A stretch of DNA of 7,062 nucleotides from Subdoligranulum variabile (GTDB taxonomy: Bacteria > Bacillota > Clostridia > Oscillospirales > Ruminococcaceae): contig SFOX01000047.1 in the NCBI GenBank assembly GCA_004552305.1, positions 1 to 7,062 on the forward strand, given 5' to 3'. Made by a program: the position numbers and the translations under genes. Shown here piece by piece: positions 1 through 5,322 of this stretch; the stretch's first letter is position 1, and every line of letters begins with the position of its first letter. The notes beneath the pieces are model-generated. The model did no database searches. It was given only the letters and a program-made list of their open reading frames with translations, and was not told where the DNA came from.

Positions 1-1
1 A

Positions 2-109
2 CAGAGGACTAATTCAACACTTTCTATTATGAAAAATGGAGAGCATTGGTTTCATACGGATGAACAAATGAAATTTCTTGATGAATGGATAATAAAATCT
101 TCCAAATAA
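2..109 (+). CDS. C-terminal end of a probable alpha/beta hydrolase (5' end outside window)
   Basis: An open frame enters from the left edge and ends at TAA 107-109, giving 35 residues. The tail reads MKNGEHWFHTDEQMKFLDEW and then IIKSSK. The pattern G-x-H-W-F-H-T-x-E/D-Q followed by a short amphipathic helix with F-L-D-x-W resembles the end of small alpha/beta hydrolases, where the first His closes the Ser-Asp-His catalytic triad. The nucleophile and acid would lie upstream and cannot be seen, so substrate and function are unknown. The segment is much more AT-rich than the genes to its right and uses A/T-ending codons, which hints at a different origin. The gene converges on the rhamnosidase gene and shares its terminator. 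The family call rests on the motif alone. Confidence 0.55.
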   Translation, partial: QRTNSTLSIMKNGEHWFHTDEQMKFLDEWIIKSSK

Positions 110-128
110 ATTCAAGTTTATCAAAAAC

Positions 129-169
129 AGCGCCTGCCCCGCCGTAAAGTTTACGGCGGGGCAGGCGCT
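129..169. terminator. Bidirectional intrinsic terminator between convergent genes
   Basis: Two perfectly complementary 20-base arms (129-148 and 150-169) flank a single G at 149. In RNA this gives a long GC-rich stem with an AAAGTTT-type tip. On the + strand the stem is followed by TTTCTTCTT, and on the - strand by GTTTTTG. It lies 19 bases after the hydrolase stop and 6 bases after the rhamnosidase stop, so it can end both transcripts. Confidence 0.85.
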
Positions 170-175
170 TTCTTC

Positions 176-2788
176 TTATACGATGTGCTTTCCGGGGGCA
201 AGGGTCAGCTTGCGCCCGTCGGGCAGGGTGACGTCGGCGGTCAGATTGGCAGGGATCTCAAACTCATAGGTTACCGCATCGCCGTCATAACGCCAGCAGC
301 TTACGATACGCCCGACCGGGGAATCGTAGGCAGCTTTCGCCCAGCCCAGCGATTTGTCGGGCGTCGGGGCAATCGTCAGGGTGCCGTCCGCGTACCGGAT
401 GCCGCACACGCCGCCGAACAGCCAGCCGCAAATCGCGCCGTAGCTGTAGTGGTTCAGGGATTCGTGCGGCTTGCCGTTTTCGTCAATGCCCGTCCAGGTT
501 TCCCAAACGGTCGTGGCGCCCCTGCCGACCTCATACAGCCAGCCGGGGGCGTCGGGCTGCAAAAGCAGCTTGTAGGCAGTGTCCGCATAGCCGTATTTTG
601 CCAGCACATCGCACAAAAACGGCGTGGACAAAAAGCCGGTGTTCAGATGATAACCGTTCTCGATGACCATTTGGTTCAGCGTTGCGGCGGCGGCTTTGCT
701 TTCGTCCTCACCCAACAGGGCAAAGGCAATGGCGCGGACATACTCGCACTGGCGGTCAGACTTGATCACGCCGTTCTCGGTAAACGCCGCGCGGTAGGCT
801 TTTACAGCGTTGGCGGCGGAGTCGCGGTAGTTGGCTGCCTCGTCCGCCTTGCCCAGTGCATCCGCTACTTCCGCCAGCAAGCGCCCGGAGTATGCCAGAT
901 ACGCCGTACCCACGCTCTTGCGCGGGTTCATCATCGCCTGCATGGGGGTGATGCCCGGCTCACACCATTCGCCGTAGTCCATACCGTTTAAAACCGTGAA
1001 CTTGGCGTAATCGCCGCTTTGCTGCTCCTCGGTCGTCTGCTGTGCACGTCCCAGCAAAAAACCGTACCAGCGCTGCATCATCTCGTAGTTGTCCGCCAGA
1101 ATTTTGCGGTCACCCGTGCGTTTGTACATCGCATACGGCACCAGAATCGCCGCATCGCCCCACCCTGCGGACATACACAGCATCGGGGTCATATAGCCGG
1201 GGCGGGCATTCGGCGGGGCGATGTTCGCCATGCGCCCGTCCGGGTATTGGTTCAGGCGGCACTCCGCCAGCCATTTTTCTGCCACGGGGTAGCAGTCCAT
1301 CAGGGTCAAGCCGGTTTCAATAAACACGCCCATATCCCCTGTCCAGCCTGCGCGTTCGCGGGTCGGGCAGTCGGTAGGGATGTCGCAGAAGTTGCTCTTC
1401 TGGCTCCAGATGCTGTTTTTGACAAGCTGGTTCACCGCATCGTTTCCGCAGGTAAACGCGCCCGTCACCGCCATATCCGAGTAGACCGCGTGGGCTGTAA
1501 ACACGGCATCGGTCAAATCGGCGTCGGTTTCGACCTTGGCGTAGCGGAAGCCCATAATCGTAAAGTGGGGCTTGAAGTGGTTTTCCCCCTCTTTGCAGAC
1601 AAGCTCCAGCATCTGGGCGGTGCCGCCCTCCTTGTGGCGGTTGCGGTCTTGGAAGTTTTCTTGGGTAAAATTACCGTTTTCGTCCAGTGCTTCGCCGCAG
1701 ATCAGCTTGACCTTTTGCCCGGCGTGGGCGGTCAGCGTCATCTCCACATAGCCGGCAAGGTTCTGCCCAAAGTCCAGCACGGTTTCGCCGTTGGGCGTTT
1801 GCAGCAGCTTGCCGGGGAAGGCTTCGTGTTCCAGAATCGGCACGGTATTCATACCGGTAATGGGCAGGTCATCGCGGTAGGCGCGCACACCGTGCCAGCC
1901 GGTCAAGTTGCCTTCAAGCCGTGCATCGTAGACCTCGCCCTGCTGCATATCGTTTTGGCGGATCGCCCCGCCCTGCGTTGCCTGCATCGTGCCGTCAGAA
2001 ACGCAGACTGGCTTGCCGTCCACCTCCAGCTGAAACAGCACGCCCAGCGTATCGCCGAACAAGTCACGGTCCCCGTCCACGCCGCCTGTGCTGCGGTGCC
2101 AGCCGTCGCCAAGGGCAACCAGCAGCTCGTTCGCGCCTTCACGCAAATACTGCGTTACATCGTAGGTTTGCGCCGCAATATGCTTGTTGCCGGTAAAGCT
2201 GCCGGGGGCTAAAACCATATTCCCGACACGCGCACCGTTCAGCCATACCGCATACAGCCCCTTGGCGGTAATGTACAGCCGCGCCTCGCCCTTGGGCGCG
2301 GTGAAAGTCTTGCGCAAGTACGATGCCGGGCGGTGGGGCTTGTACGGCTCGGCTGCGCCCTTGCCTGCGGCTTCTTTCTCCGCCTGCTTGCTCTCCCAGT
2401 TGGGGCGGGCAAAGGCGTTGATGGCATCATCCCCGGGGATGTCGGGTTCTTCCGTTTCGGGGTCTACCCATTCGCCCTGCCAGTCGCTTTGCGCCAAGCC
2501 CGTTTCAAAGTGCGCCGCACTCCACGCGCCGGGGATGTCGTTTTCGTCCCACAGACGCACGCGCCAGCACCCACGCACACGGGAGCCGCCTACAGCCGGG
2601 ACATCGGCGTGCATGGCGGCGCTTTGCACCTTTCCGCTGTGCCAAACCGTTTCGCCGTTCGCGGTCAGTTCAATTTCATAGGCAGTCTGGCGCACACCGT
2701 CCGCGCACTGCCACGACAAAAACAACGCTCCTGCGTCAATGCCGACAGGCTCGGTCAGATGGTTGGTTTTACATTGTATTGCTCGCAT
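176..2788 (-). CDS. GH78 alpha-L-rhamnosidase, probably cytoplasmic
   Basis: The protein hydrolyses terminal non-reducing alpha-L-rhamnose from glycosides or oligosaccharides by the inverting GH78 mechanism. Numbered from an upstream TTG at 2794 (872 residues), the apparent order is an N-terminal Ig-like domain (about 10-100), a beta-sandwich with YAVWLNGARVG (about 160-320), a second beta domain with VLDFGQNLAGY (about 325-430), the (alpha/alpha)6 catalytic barrel (about 445-790) and a C-terminal beta domain (about 795-872). The family signature DCPTRERAGWTGD (475-487) carries the acidic residues of the active site; Glu480 is the likely general acid. ATTVWETW (Glu765) is the likely base region and SLNHYSYG (779-786) is also conserved. 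Length is usual for the family. No signal peptide or membrane segment is visible, so it should act on imported substrates. I prefer ATG 2788 (870 residues) because AAAGGAG lies 10 bases upstream; TTG 2794 would leave only 4. A charged linker fills about 133-156. It is transcribed alone. Substrate is not deducible. Confidence 0.93.
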   Translation of the reverse strand: MRAIQCKTNHLTEPVGIDAGALFLSWQCADGVRQTAYEIELTANGETVWHSGKVQSAAMHADVPAVGGSRVRGCWRVRLWDENDIPGAWSAAHFETGLAQSDWQGEWVDPETEEPDIPGDDAINAFARPNWESKQAEKEAAGKGAAEPYKPHRPASYLRKTFTAPKGEARLYITAKGLYAVWLNGARVGNMVLAPGSFTGNKHIAAQTYDVTQYLREGANELLVALGDGWHRSTGGVDGDRDLFGDTLGVLFQLEVDGKPVCVSDGTMQATQGGAIRQNDMQQGEVYDARLEGNLTGWHGVRAYRDDLPITGMNTVPILEHEAFPGKLLQTPNGETVLDFGQNLAGYVEMTLTAHAGQKVKLICGEALDENGNFTQENFQDRNRHKEGGTAQMLELVCKEGENHFKPHFTIMGFRYAKVETDADLTDAVFTAHAVYSDMAVTGAFTCGNDAVNQLVKNSIWSQKSNFCDIPTDCPTRERAGWTGDMGVFIETGLTLMDCYPVAEKWLAECRLNQYPDGRMANIAPPNARPGYMTPMLCMSAGWGDAAILVPYAMYKRTGDRKILADNYEMMQRWYGFLLGRAQQTTEEQQSGDYAKFTVLNGMDYGEWCEPGITPMQAMMNPRKSVGTAYLAYSGRLLAEVADALGKADEAANYRDSAANAVKAYRAAFTENGVIKSDRQCEYVRAIAFALLGEDESKAAAATLNQMVIENGYHLNTGFLSTPFLCDVLAKYGYADTAYKLLLQPDAPGWLYEVGRGATTVWETWTGIDENGKPHESLNHYSYGAICGWLFGGVCGIRYADGTLTIAPTPDKSLGWAKAAYDSPVGRIVSCWRYDGDAVTYEFEIPANLTADVTLPDGRKLTLAPGKHIV

Positions 2789-2797
2789 CGTCAAGGG

Positions 2798-2805
2798 ACT
2801 CCTTT
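2798..2805 (-). promoter_or_regulatory. Ribosome binding site that decides the rhamnosidase start
   Basis: The - strand reads AAAGGAGT. The spacing is 10 bases to ATG 2788 and 4 bases to the in-frame TTG at 2794. ATG is the stronger codon and has the better spacing, so the two extra residues of the longer reading are probably not made. Confidence 0.7.
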
Positions 2806-2821
2806 ATATCATAATACCTAT

Positions 2822-2850
2822 ATTATAAAGAAACCTCGCCAAGATGCGAA
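2822..2850 (-). promoter_or_regulatory. Putative σA promoter for the rhamnosidase gene
   Basis: On the - strand a perfect TATAAT (2827-2822) lies 17 bases after TTCGCA (2850-2845), which matches TTGACA at 4 of 6 positions. Transcription should begin near 2815, leaving a leader of about 27 bases with the ribosome site. No clear operator was found around it. Confidence 0.6.
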
Positions 2851-2952
2851 CCCAAAAATTACGGAACGGGGATAATTATTCACAATTTTTATAGGTTCAC
2901 TGACATTGGCTTTGCTGCTCTGATACCGCCCCTCATAAATCCGCAATATTCC

Positions 2953-2981
2953 TTGCCGGGGTTTCCCTGCTGTGGTATACT
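2953..2981 (+). promoter_or_regulatory. Putative σA promoter for the LytTR gene
   Basis: TTGCCG (2953-2958) and TATACT (2976-2981) are separated by exactly 17 bases. The predicted start near 2988 gives a leader of about 25 bases before ATG 3013. It is divergent from the rhamnosidase promoter about 100 bases away; the two do not overlap. Confidence 0.62.
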
Positions 2982-3012
2982 TCAAGCAAATCCGCAGAAA
3001 GAAGGCTTGCTT

Positions 3013-3285
3013 ATGCCTGCAAAAACCATTACCTTTGCGCCGCGACGCAAGGGCGGCGACGCCCCGCTGGTCATCAATACCGACACGATACGCTATATCC
3101 AAATGAAGCGCAACTACGCCGAGGTACATCTGGCGAACGGCGCGGTGTTTACCTCGCGCATCACCATGGAGGAGCTGGTGCAACATTTAGGCGATGACTT
3201 TATTAAGATCCACCGCAGCTGTCTGGTCGCGGTGCGCGCCATCCACAATGTGGATTTGCCCCAAATACTTTCGTTGTATCGTTGA
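3013..3285 (+). CDS. Small LytTR-type DNA-binding protein, C-terminally truncated
   Basis: A 90-residue protein beginning MPAKTITFAPRRKGG and made almost wholly of a LytTR domain, the beta-strand-rich DNA-binding fold of AgrA/LytR-type regulators. Typical segments are TDTIRYIQMKRNYAEVHL (23-40), the strand and helix around TSRITMEELVQHLG (47-60) and the hallmark DDFIKIHRSCLV (61-72). ATG 3013 is chosen because AGAAAGAAGG (2996-3005) sits 7 bases upstream; in-frame codons back to 2953 lie within the promoter. It has no receiver or membrane domain, like stand-alone LytTR proteins that often regulate neighbouring genes. After HNVD (78-81) the expected last strands of the domain, roughly 20-25 residues, are replaced by LPQILSLYR and TGA, so the gene seems broken near 3255. 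DNA binding is probably lost or weakened. Target genes are unknown. Confidence 0.75.
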   Translation: MPAKTITFAPRRKGGDAPLVINTDTIRYIQMKRNYAEVHLANGAVFTSRITMEELVQHLGDDFIKIHRSCLVAVRAIHNVDLPQILSLYR

Positions 3286-3355
3286 ATCCAACACCTACAA
3301 CGGCACGGTAGCCTTTACCGTCAGCGTTGTAGGTCATCAAACCACCAACCCGTAA
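3251..3355 (+). pseudogene. Fragment of an unrelated protein C-terminus joined to the LytTR gene
   Basis: In the +1 frame relative to the LytTR gene, an open stretch reads KYFRCIVESNTYNGTVAFTV and then SVVGHQTTNP, ending at TAA 3353-3355. The alternating hydrophobic pattern and the y-R-C-I-V start resemble the last strands of an Ig-like domain of a secreted protein, and a terminator follows 8 bases later, as after a real gene end. No start codon with a ribosome site belongs to it; an ATG at 3248 lies inside the LytTR frame. I read it as the 3' remnant of another gene fused here by deletion. It may be only a chance frame. Confidence 0.35.
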
Positions 3356-3363
3356 ACCACGCA

Positions 3364-3402
3364 AACAGGCTCCGCCCAATATCGGGCGGAGCCTGTTGTT
3401 TT
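3364..3402 (+). terminator. Intrinsic terminator after the LytTR region
   Basis: Perfect 14-base arms (3364-3377 and 3384-3397) enclose the loop AATATC. The 3' side continues GTTTTGT, a modest T-tract. The stem contains GGCTCCGCCC and its complement. No T-tract exists on the other strand, so it serves + strand transcripts. Confidence 0.78.
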
Positions 3403-3442
3403 GTAAAAAACCTAATGGGACAACTGCGAACCTTCGGCAGGT

Positions 3443-3468
3443 TTGTAGGGGCGAGCAATGCTCGTCCG
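3443..3468 (+). repeat. REP-like palindromic repeat, copy A
   Basis: The unit begins TTGTAGGGGCGAGC and closes GCTCGTCCG, so its core (GGGCGAGCAATGCTCGTCC) is nearly self-complementary. It is the inverted counterpart of copy B at 3510-3536, sharing TTGTAGGGGCG and the YCCG end. The repeat lies in a 357-base non-coding interval (3286-3643) that otherwise contains only the fused fragment, the terminator and two more copies. Confidence 0.6.
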
Positions 3469-3509
3469 TGCCGTTTACCCGTTATACCGCATTATCGGGA
3501 CGGCTGCAA

Positions 3510-3536
3510 CGGGCGGCATTTATGCCGCCCCTACAA
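3510..3536 (-). repeat. REP-like palindromic repeat, copy B
   Basis: On the + strand it runs CGGGCGGCATTTATGCCGCC and then CCTACAA. Its reverse complement begins TTGTAGGGGCGGC like copy A. Similarity to copy A extends a little beyond the unit: about 13 of 16 bases match outside and across the TTGTAGGGG end, suggesting that A and B are the two ends of one roughly 95-base inverted element. Confidence 0.6.
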
Positions 3537-3570
3537 GCCAACCTATAAAATTAGCATCGCCACAAAACTG

Positions 3571-3595
3571 CGGGCGGGGCATGCCCCGCCCCTAC
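3571..3595 (-). repeat. REP-like palindromic repeat, copy C, possible terminator
   Basis: On the + strand CGGGCGGGGCATGCCCCGCC is followed by CCTAC. The core is a perfect palindrome and the layout matches copy B. Read on the - strand, GGGCGGGGCATGCCCCGCCC is followed by GCAGTTTTG, so it could also end transcription of the surface-protein remnant whose stop lies about 50 bases upstream. Confidence 0.58.
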
Positions 3596-3643
3596 CGCGC
3601 TATGTTTGTTGCCATATTCCGTGATGATGCGGTCAAGCGCTGT

Positions 3644-4640
3644 TTATCTGCGGCGCTTCCTTTTGAAAATCACGAAAACGCCAGCCAGCGCTCCTTGCAC
3701 CGCAAAGCTGCCGTCCGCTGCGGCATAAACGCTTTCGTTGTTTTTTCCGTAAAGGATTTTGCTTCCGGCATCCGCCGTGCCGGTAATTTGATAGGTTCTC
3801 GCAGCCCTATCCGCGTAGAAAATCGGGGCGGAAAGGGTCAGCACCGGGGCGGTGGTGTCCCTGCTTACCAGCAGGAACGCGCTGGTCACGTCCTTGCCCT
3901 TCACGCCGTTTACGCGGAGCATCAGCGTGCCGGTAAAATCAGGGATGGCAAAGGTGTTTGCCTCGCCCGGTGCGAGGCGCGCATCGGTATCCATACGCGT
4001 GACCGTAATGCTTTCGGCTTCCGCGCAGCTCACGGCAAGGGAATTGCTGCTGCCGCCCACATAGGCATGGTACACACCGTTTTCGTCCGTCGCACAGGCA
4101 GTGCCGTTTACGGAAAGGGCAAGGTTCAGCGGCGTGTATTCCGGCAGGAGAACGCCGGAGGATTCGGTTTCTGCGCTGTAATACTTTGCGCCATCCTCCA
4201 GCTCGCGGTAGGCGCTTACGCCGACCTTGTAGGTATGGTTTACCGTCAGATTTTTGGTTTCCTCTGTTTCCTCGCCGCCCACGGTCAGCGCCATATCTAC
4301 GGCAGTGGTGTCCTTGTCCAAGTCATAGCCAAAGCCGGTATCGACCCAGTTGCCGTTCTGTTGCTGATAAATCGTCACGCGGTATCCATCGGCATCTGTC
4401 ACAGGCTGCCATGCGGTGCGCATGACCTCGTTGCCGGTGAATGTCAGCGTGGCATTATCGGGGGCGTTCGGCCGGTAGGGGTTATTGTTGGTGTAGGTAA
4501 CCTTGTCGGCAAACTGCCGGCTGACGATGGCGGCCAGGACGGTCACGTCTTTGGTGCTTCCGTCTTCCGCGTTGACTGTGGTGGTTTTTTCTGTTATTAG
4601 GAAGGAGGATACATAGTAGTCGCCTGTCTGCGATTTTTTG
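3644..4640 (-). pseudogene. 5'-truncated gene for a large cell-surface protein with Fn3/Ig-like repeats
   Basis: About 330 codons stay open to TAA at 3644, but no plausible start exists. The frame is open further upstream to 4762 only as an out-of-frame shadow of the next gene, with no ribosome site. From QTGDYYVSSFLITEKTTT the protein shows a short segment, then an Fn3-like domain (around DADGYRVTIYQQQNGNWVDT and NLTVNHTYKVGVSAYRE), an Ig-like part (YTPLNLALSVNGTA to LMLRVNG) and a second Ig-type module (TTAPVLTLSAPIFY to GTADAGSKILYG, AADGSFAV). The end ALAGVFVIFKRKRRR is the hydrophobic/basic stop-transfer tail of Gram-positive surface proteins, but the membrane stretch is too short and follows the Ig module abruptly, so a segment seems missing near 3690-3700. 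The signal peptide and N-terminal body are gone. It follows the sigma and membrane-protein genes on the same strand. Confidence 0.72.
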
Positions 4641-4886
4641 CTATGCAATGCCCGCAAGCACCGCGCCGCCGCCATACATACTGGCAGCGGTTTCATAGCC
4701 CGCGTAGTCACCGGGGCGGATCCCGGCAACCATACCGGGCATGGCAAAGGACACCCCCACAATCAGCACAAGGCACGCCGCAGCAGCAGAAAGCATAGTG
4801 ATCGTACTGCGCCGCCGCTGTTCCCTGCGCTGTCTTGCGGCGATGCGCCGTTTTGTTTCCGCAACGCGTTCTTCATGGCTCCGCAT
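4641..4886 (-). CDS. Small single-pass membrane protein, possible anti-sigma partner, probably truncated
   Basis: The 81-residue protein has a strongly basic cytoplasmic head (MRSHEERVAETKRRIAARQR, then REQRRR), one membrane segment (about 31-56, rich in Ala, Val, Leu) and a short glycine-rich outer part ending GGGAVLAGIA at TAG 4641-4643. ATG 4886 overlaps the sigma gene end by 14 bases, a normal arrangement for a translationally coupled sigma/anti-sigma pair. No zinc-type HxxxCxxC motif is visible, so the anti-sigma role rests on position and topology. The final AVLAGIA looks like the start of a second membrane helix that is cut off where the surface-gene fragment begins, so the natural protein was probably longer. 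The small gene is supported by its Arg/Glu/Ala-rich start and the coupling. Confidence 0.65.
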   Translation of the reverse strand: MRSHEERVAETKRRIAARQRREQRRRSTITMLSAAAACLVLIVGVSFAMPGMVAGIRPGDYAGYETAASMYGGGAVLAGIA

Positions 4887-5232
4887 TGGTGATTCCCTCC
4901 CGTTCCAGTAATTTGCGCAGGCTCTCTTTTCCGCGATGCACCAGATTGGTGATCTGCTTCACGGTTTTGCCTGTGACCTCCGCCGCCAGCTGCTGCCCGT
5001 CCGACTCCTCGGTCAGCGCGTCTAAGCTGAACATCAGCCTTCGTTTGCTTTTATGGCGCAGCGCCATGTGCCGCGCCGCCTTATATAAATACGCCTTGAA
5101 GCCGCCTTCCCGGATGCGGGGCTTTTTCGTGAAAAGATAGGCGAACACATCCAGCATCAGCTCCTCTGCCTCGTGTATGTCGTGCAGGTAACCGTCAAGG
5201 TACACGGTCAGCGGGTCGCCGTATTTTTCCAT
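4873..5232 (-). CDS. ECF-type sigma-70 factor with region 4 deletion (ATG-start form)
   Basis: Sigma factor of the extracytoplasmic-function type, expected to direct RNA polymerase to cell-surface genes such as the downstream locus. From ATG 5232 (119 residues), region 2 covers about 1-66: YLDGYLHDIHEAEELMLDVF, AYLFTKKPRI and GGFKAYLYKAARHMALRHK with the basic KSKRR. A linker follows (SLDALTEESDGQQL). The second half of the region 4 helix-turn-helix is present (AAEVTGKTVKQITNLVHRG, 83-101), but the first part, usually an LP-x-x-YR-x-V-x-x-L segment and first helix of about 25-35 residues, is absent between Leu82 and Ala83. Coding similarity continues upstream through ICDGDFYRQYLNGDDAGLEAL with an excellent ribosome site, but the codon there is ATA (5298). 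ATG 5232 has GGAGG 5 bases upstream and would omit 22 residues. Function is doubtful; -35 recognition should be impaired. Confidence 0.75.
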   Translation of the reverse strand: MEKYGDPLTVYLDGYLHDIHEAEELMLDVFAYLFTKKPRIREGGFKAYLYKAARHMALRHKSKRRLMFSLDALTEESDGQQLAAEVTGKTVKQITNLVHRGKESLRKLLEREGITNAEP

Positions 5233-5295
5233 CAGAGCCTCCAGCCCCGCGTCATCGCCGTTCAGATATTGGCGGTAAAAATCCCCGTCGCAGAT

Positions 5296-5315
5296 TATCG
5301 TGTCCCCTCCTTCCT
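5296..5315 (-). promoter_or_regulatory. Strong ribosome site placed before an ATA codon at the natural sigma-gene start
   Basis: On the - strand AAGGAGG (5312-5306) is followed by a 7-base spacer and ATA (5298-5296), then ATC TGC GAC GGG GAT. The 22 codons from ATA to ATG 5232 continue the sigma region 1/2 sequence in frame (DGDFYRQYLNGDDAGLEAL). There is no ATG, GTG or TTG in the right place. A change of ATG to ATA is the simplest reading. Confidence 0.6.
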
Positions 5316-5322
5316 GCGATTC

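Noticed and set aside
185..2212. Long + strand open frames (185-991 and 1019-2212) opposite the rhamnosidase gene
   Set aside because: They are antisense to a clear GH78 gene, have Arg/His/Val-rich low-sense proteins, no ribosome sites, and arise from the GC-rich third positions of the real gene.
2818..3186. 122-codon - strand frame crossing the LytTR gene and both promoters
   Set aside because: It is antisense to the LytTR domain and covers intergenic promoter sequence; the LytTR frame has the recognisable protein.
3430..3600. CRISPR array or insertion sequence
   Set aside because: The three units differ in sequence and orientation, spacing is irregular, and there are no cas or transposase genes in the window.
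3458..4600. 380-codon + strand frame over the surface-protein remnant
   Set aside because: It starts within the palindromic repeats and runs antisense to a frame with clear Fn3/Ig-like sequence; no motifs or ribosome site were seen.
4641..4762. Start of the surface-protein reading frame at an ATG at 4762
   Set aside because: The residues between 4762 and about 4640 (MWGCPLPCPV...) are an out-of-frame reading of the small membrane protein; there is no signal peptide of normal form and no ribosome site.
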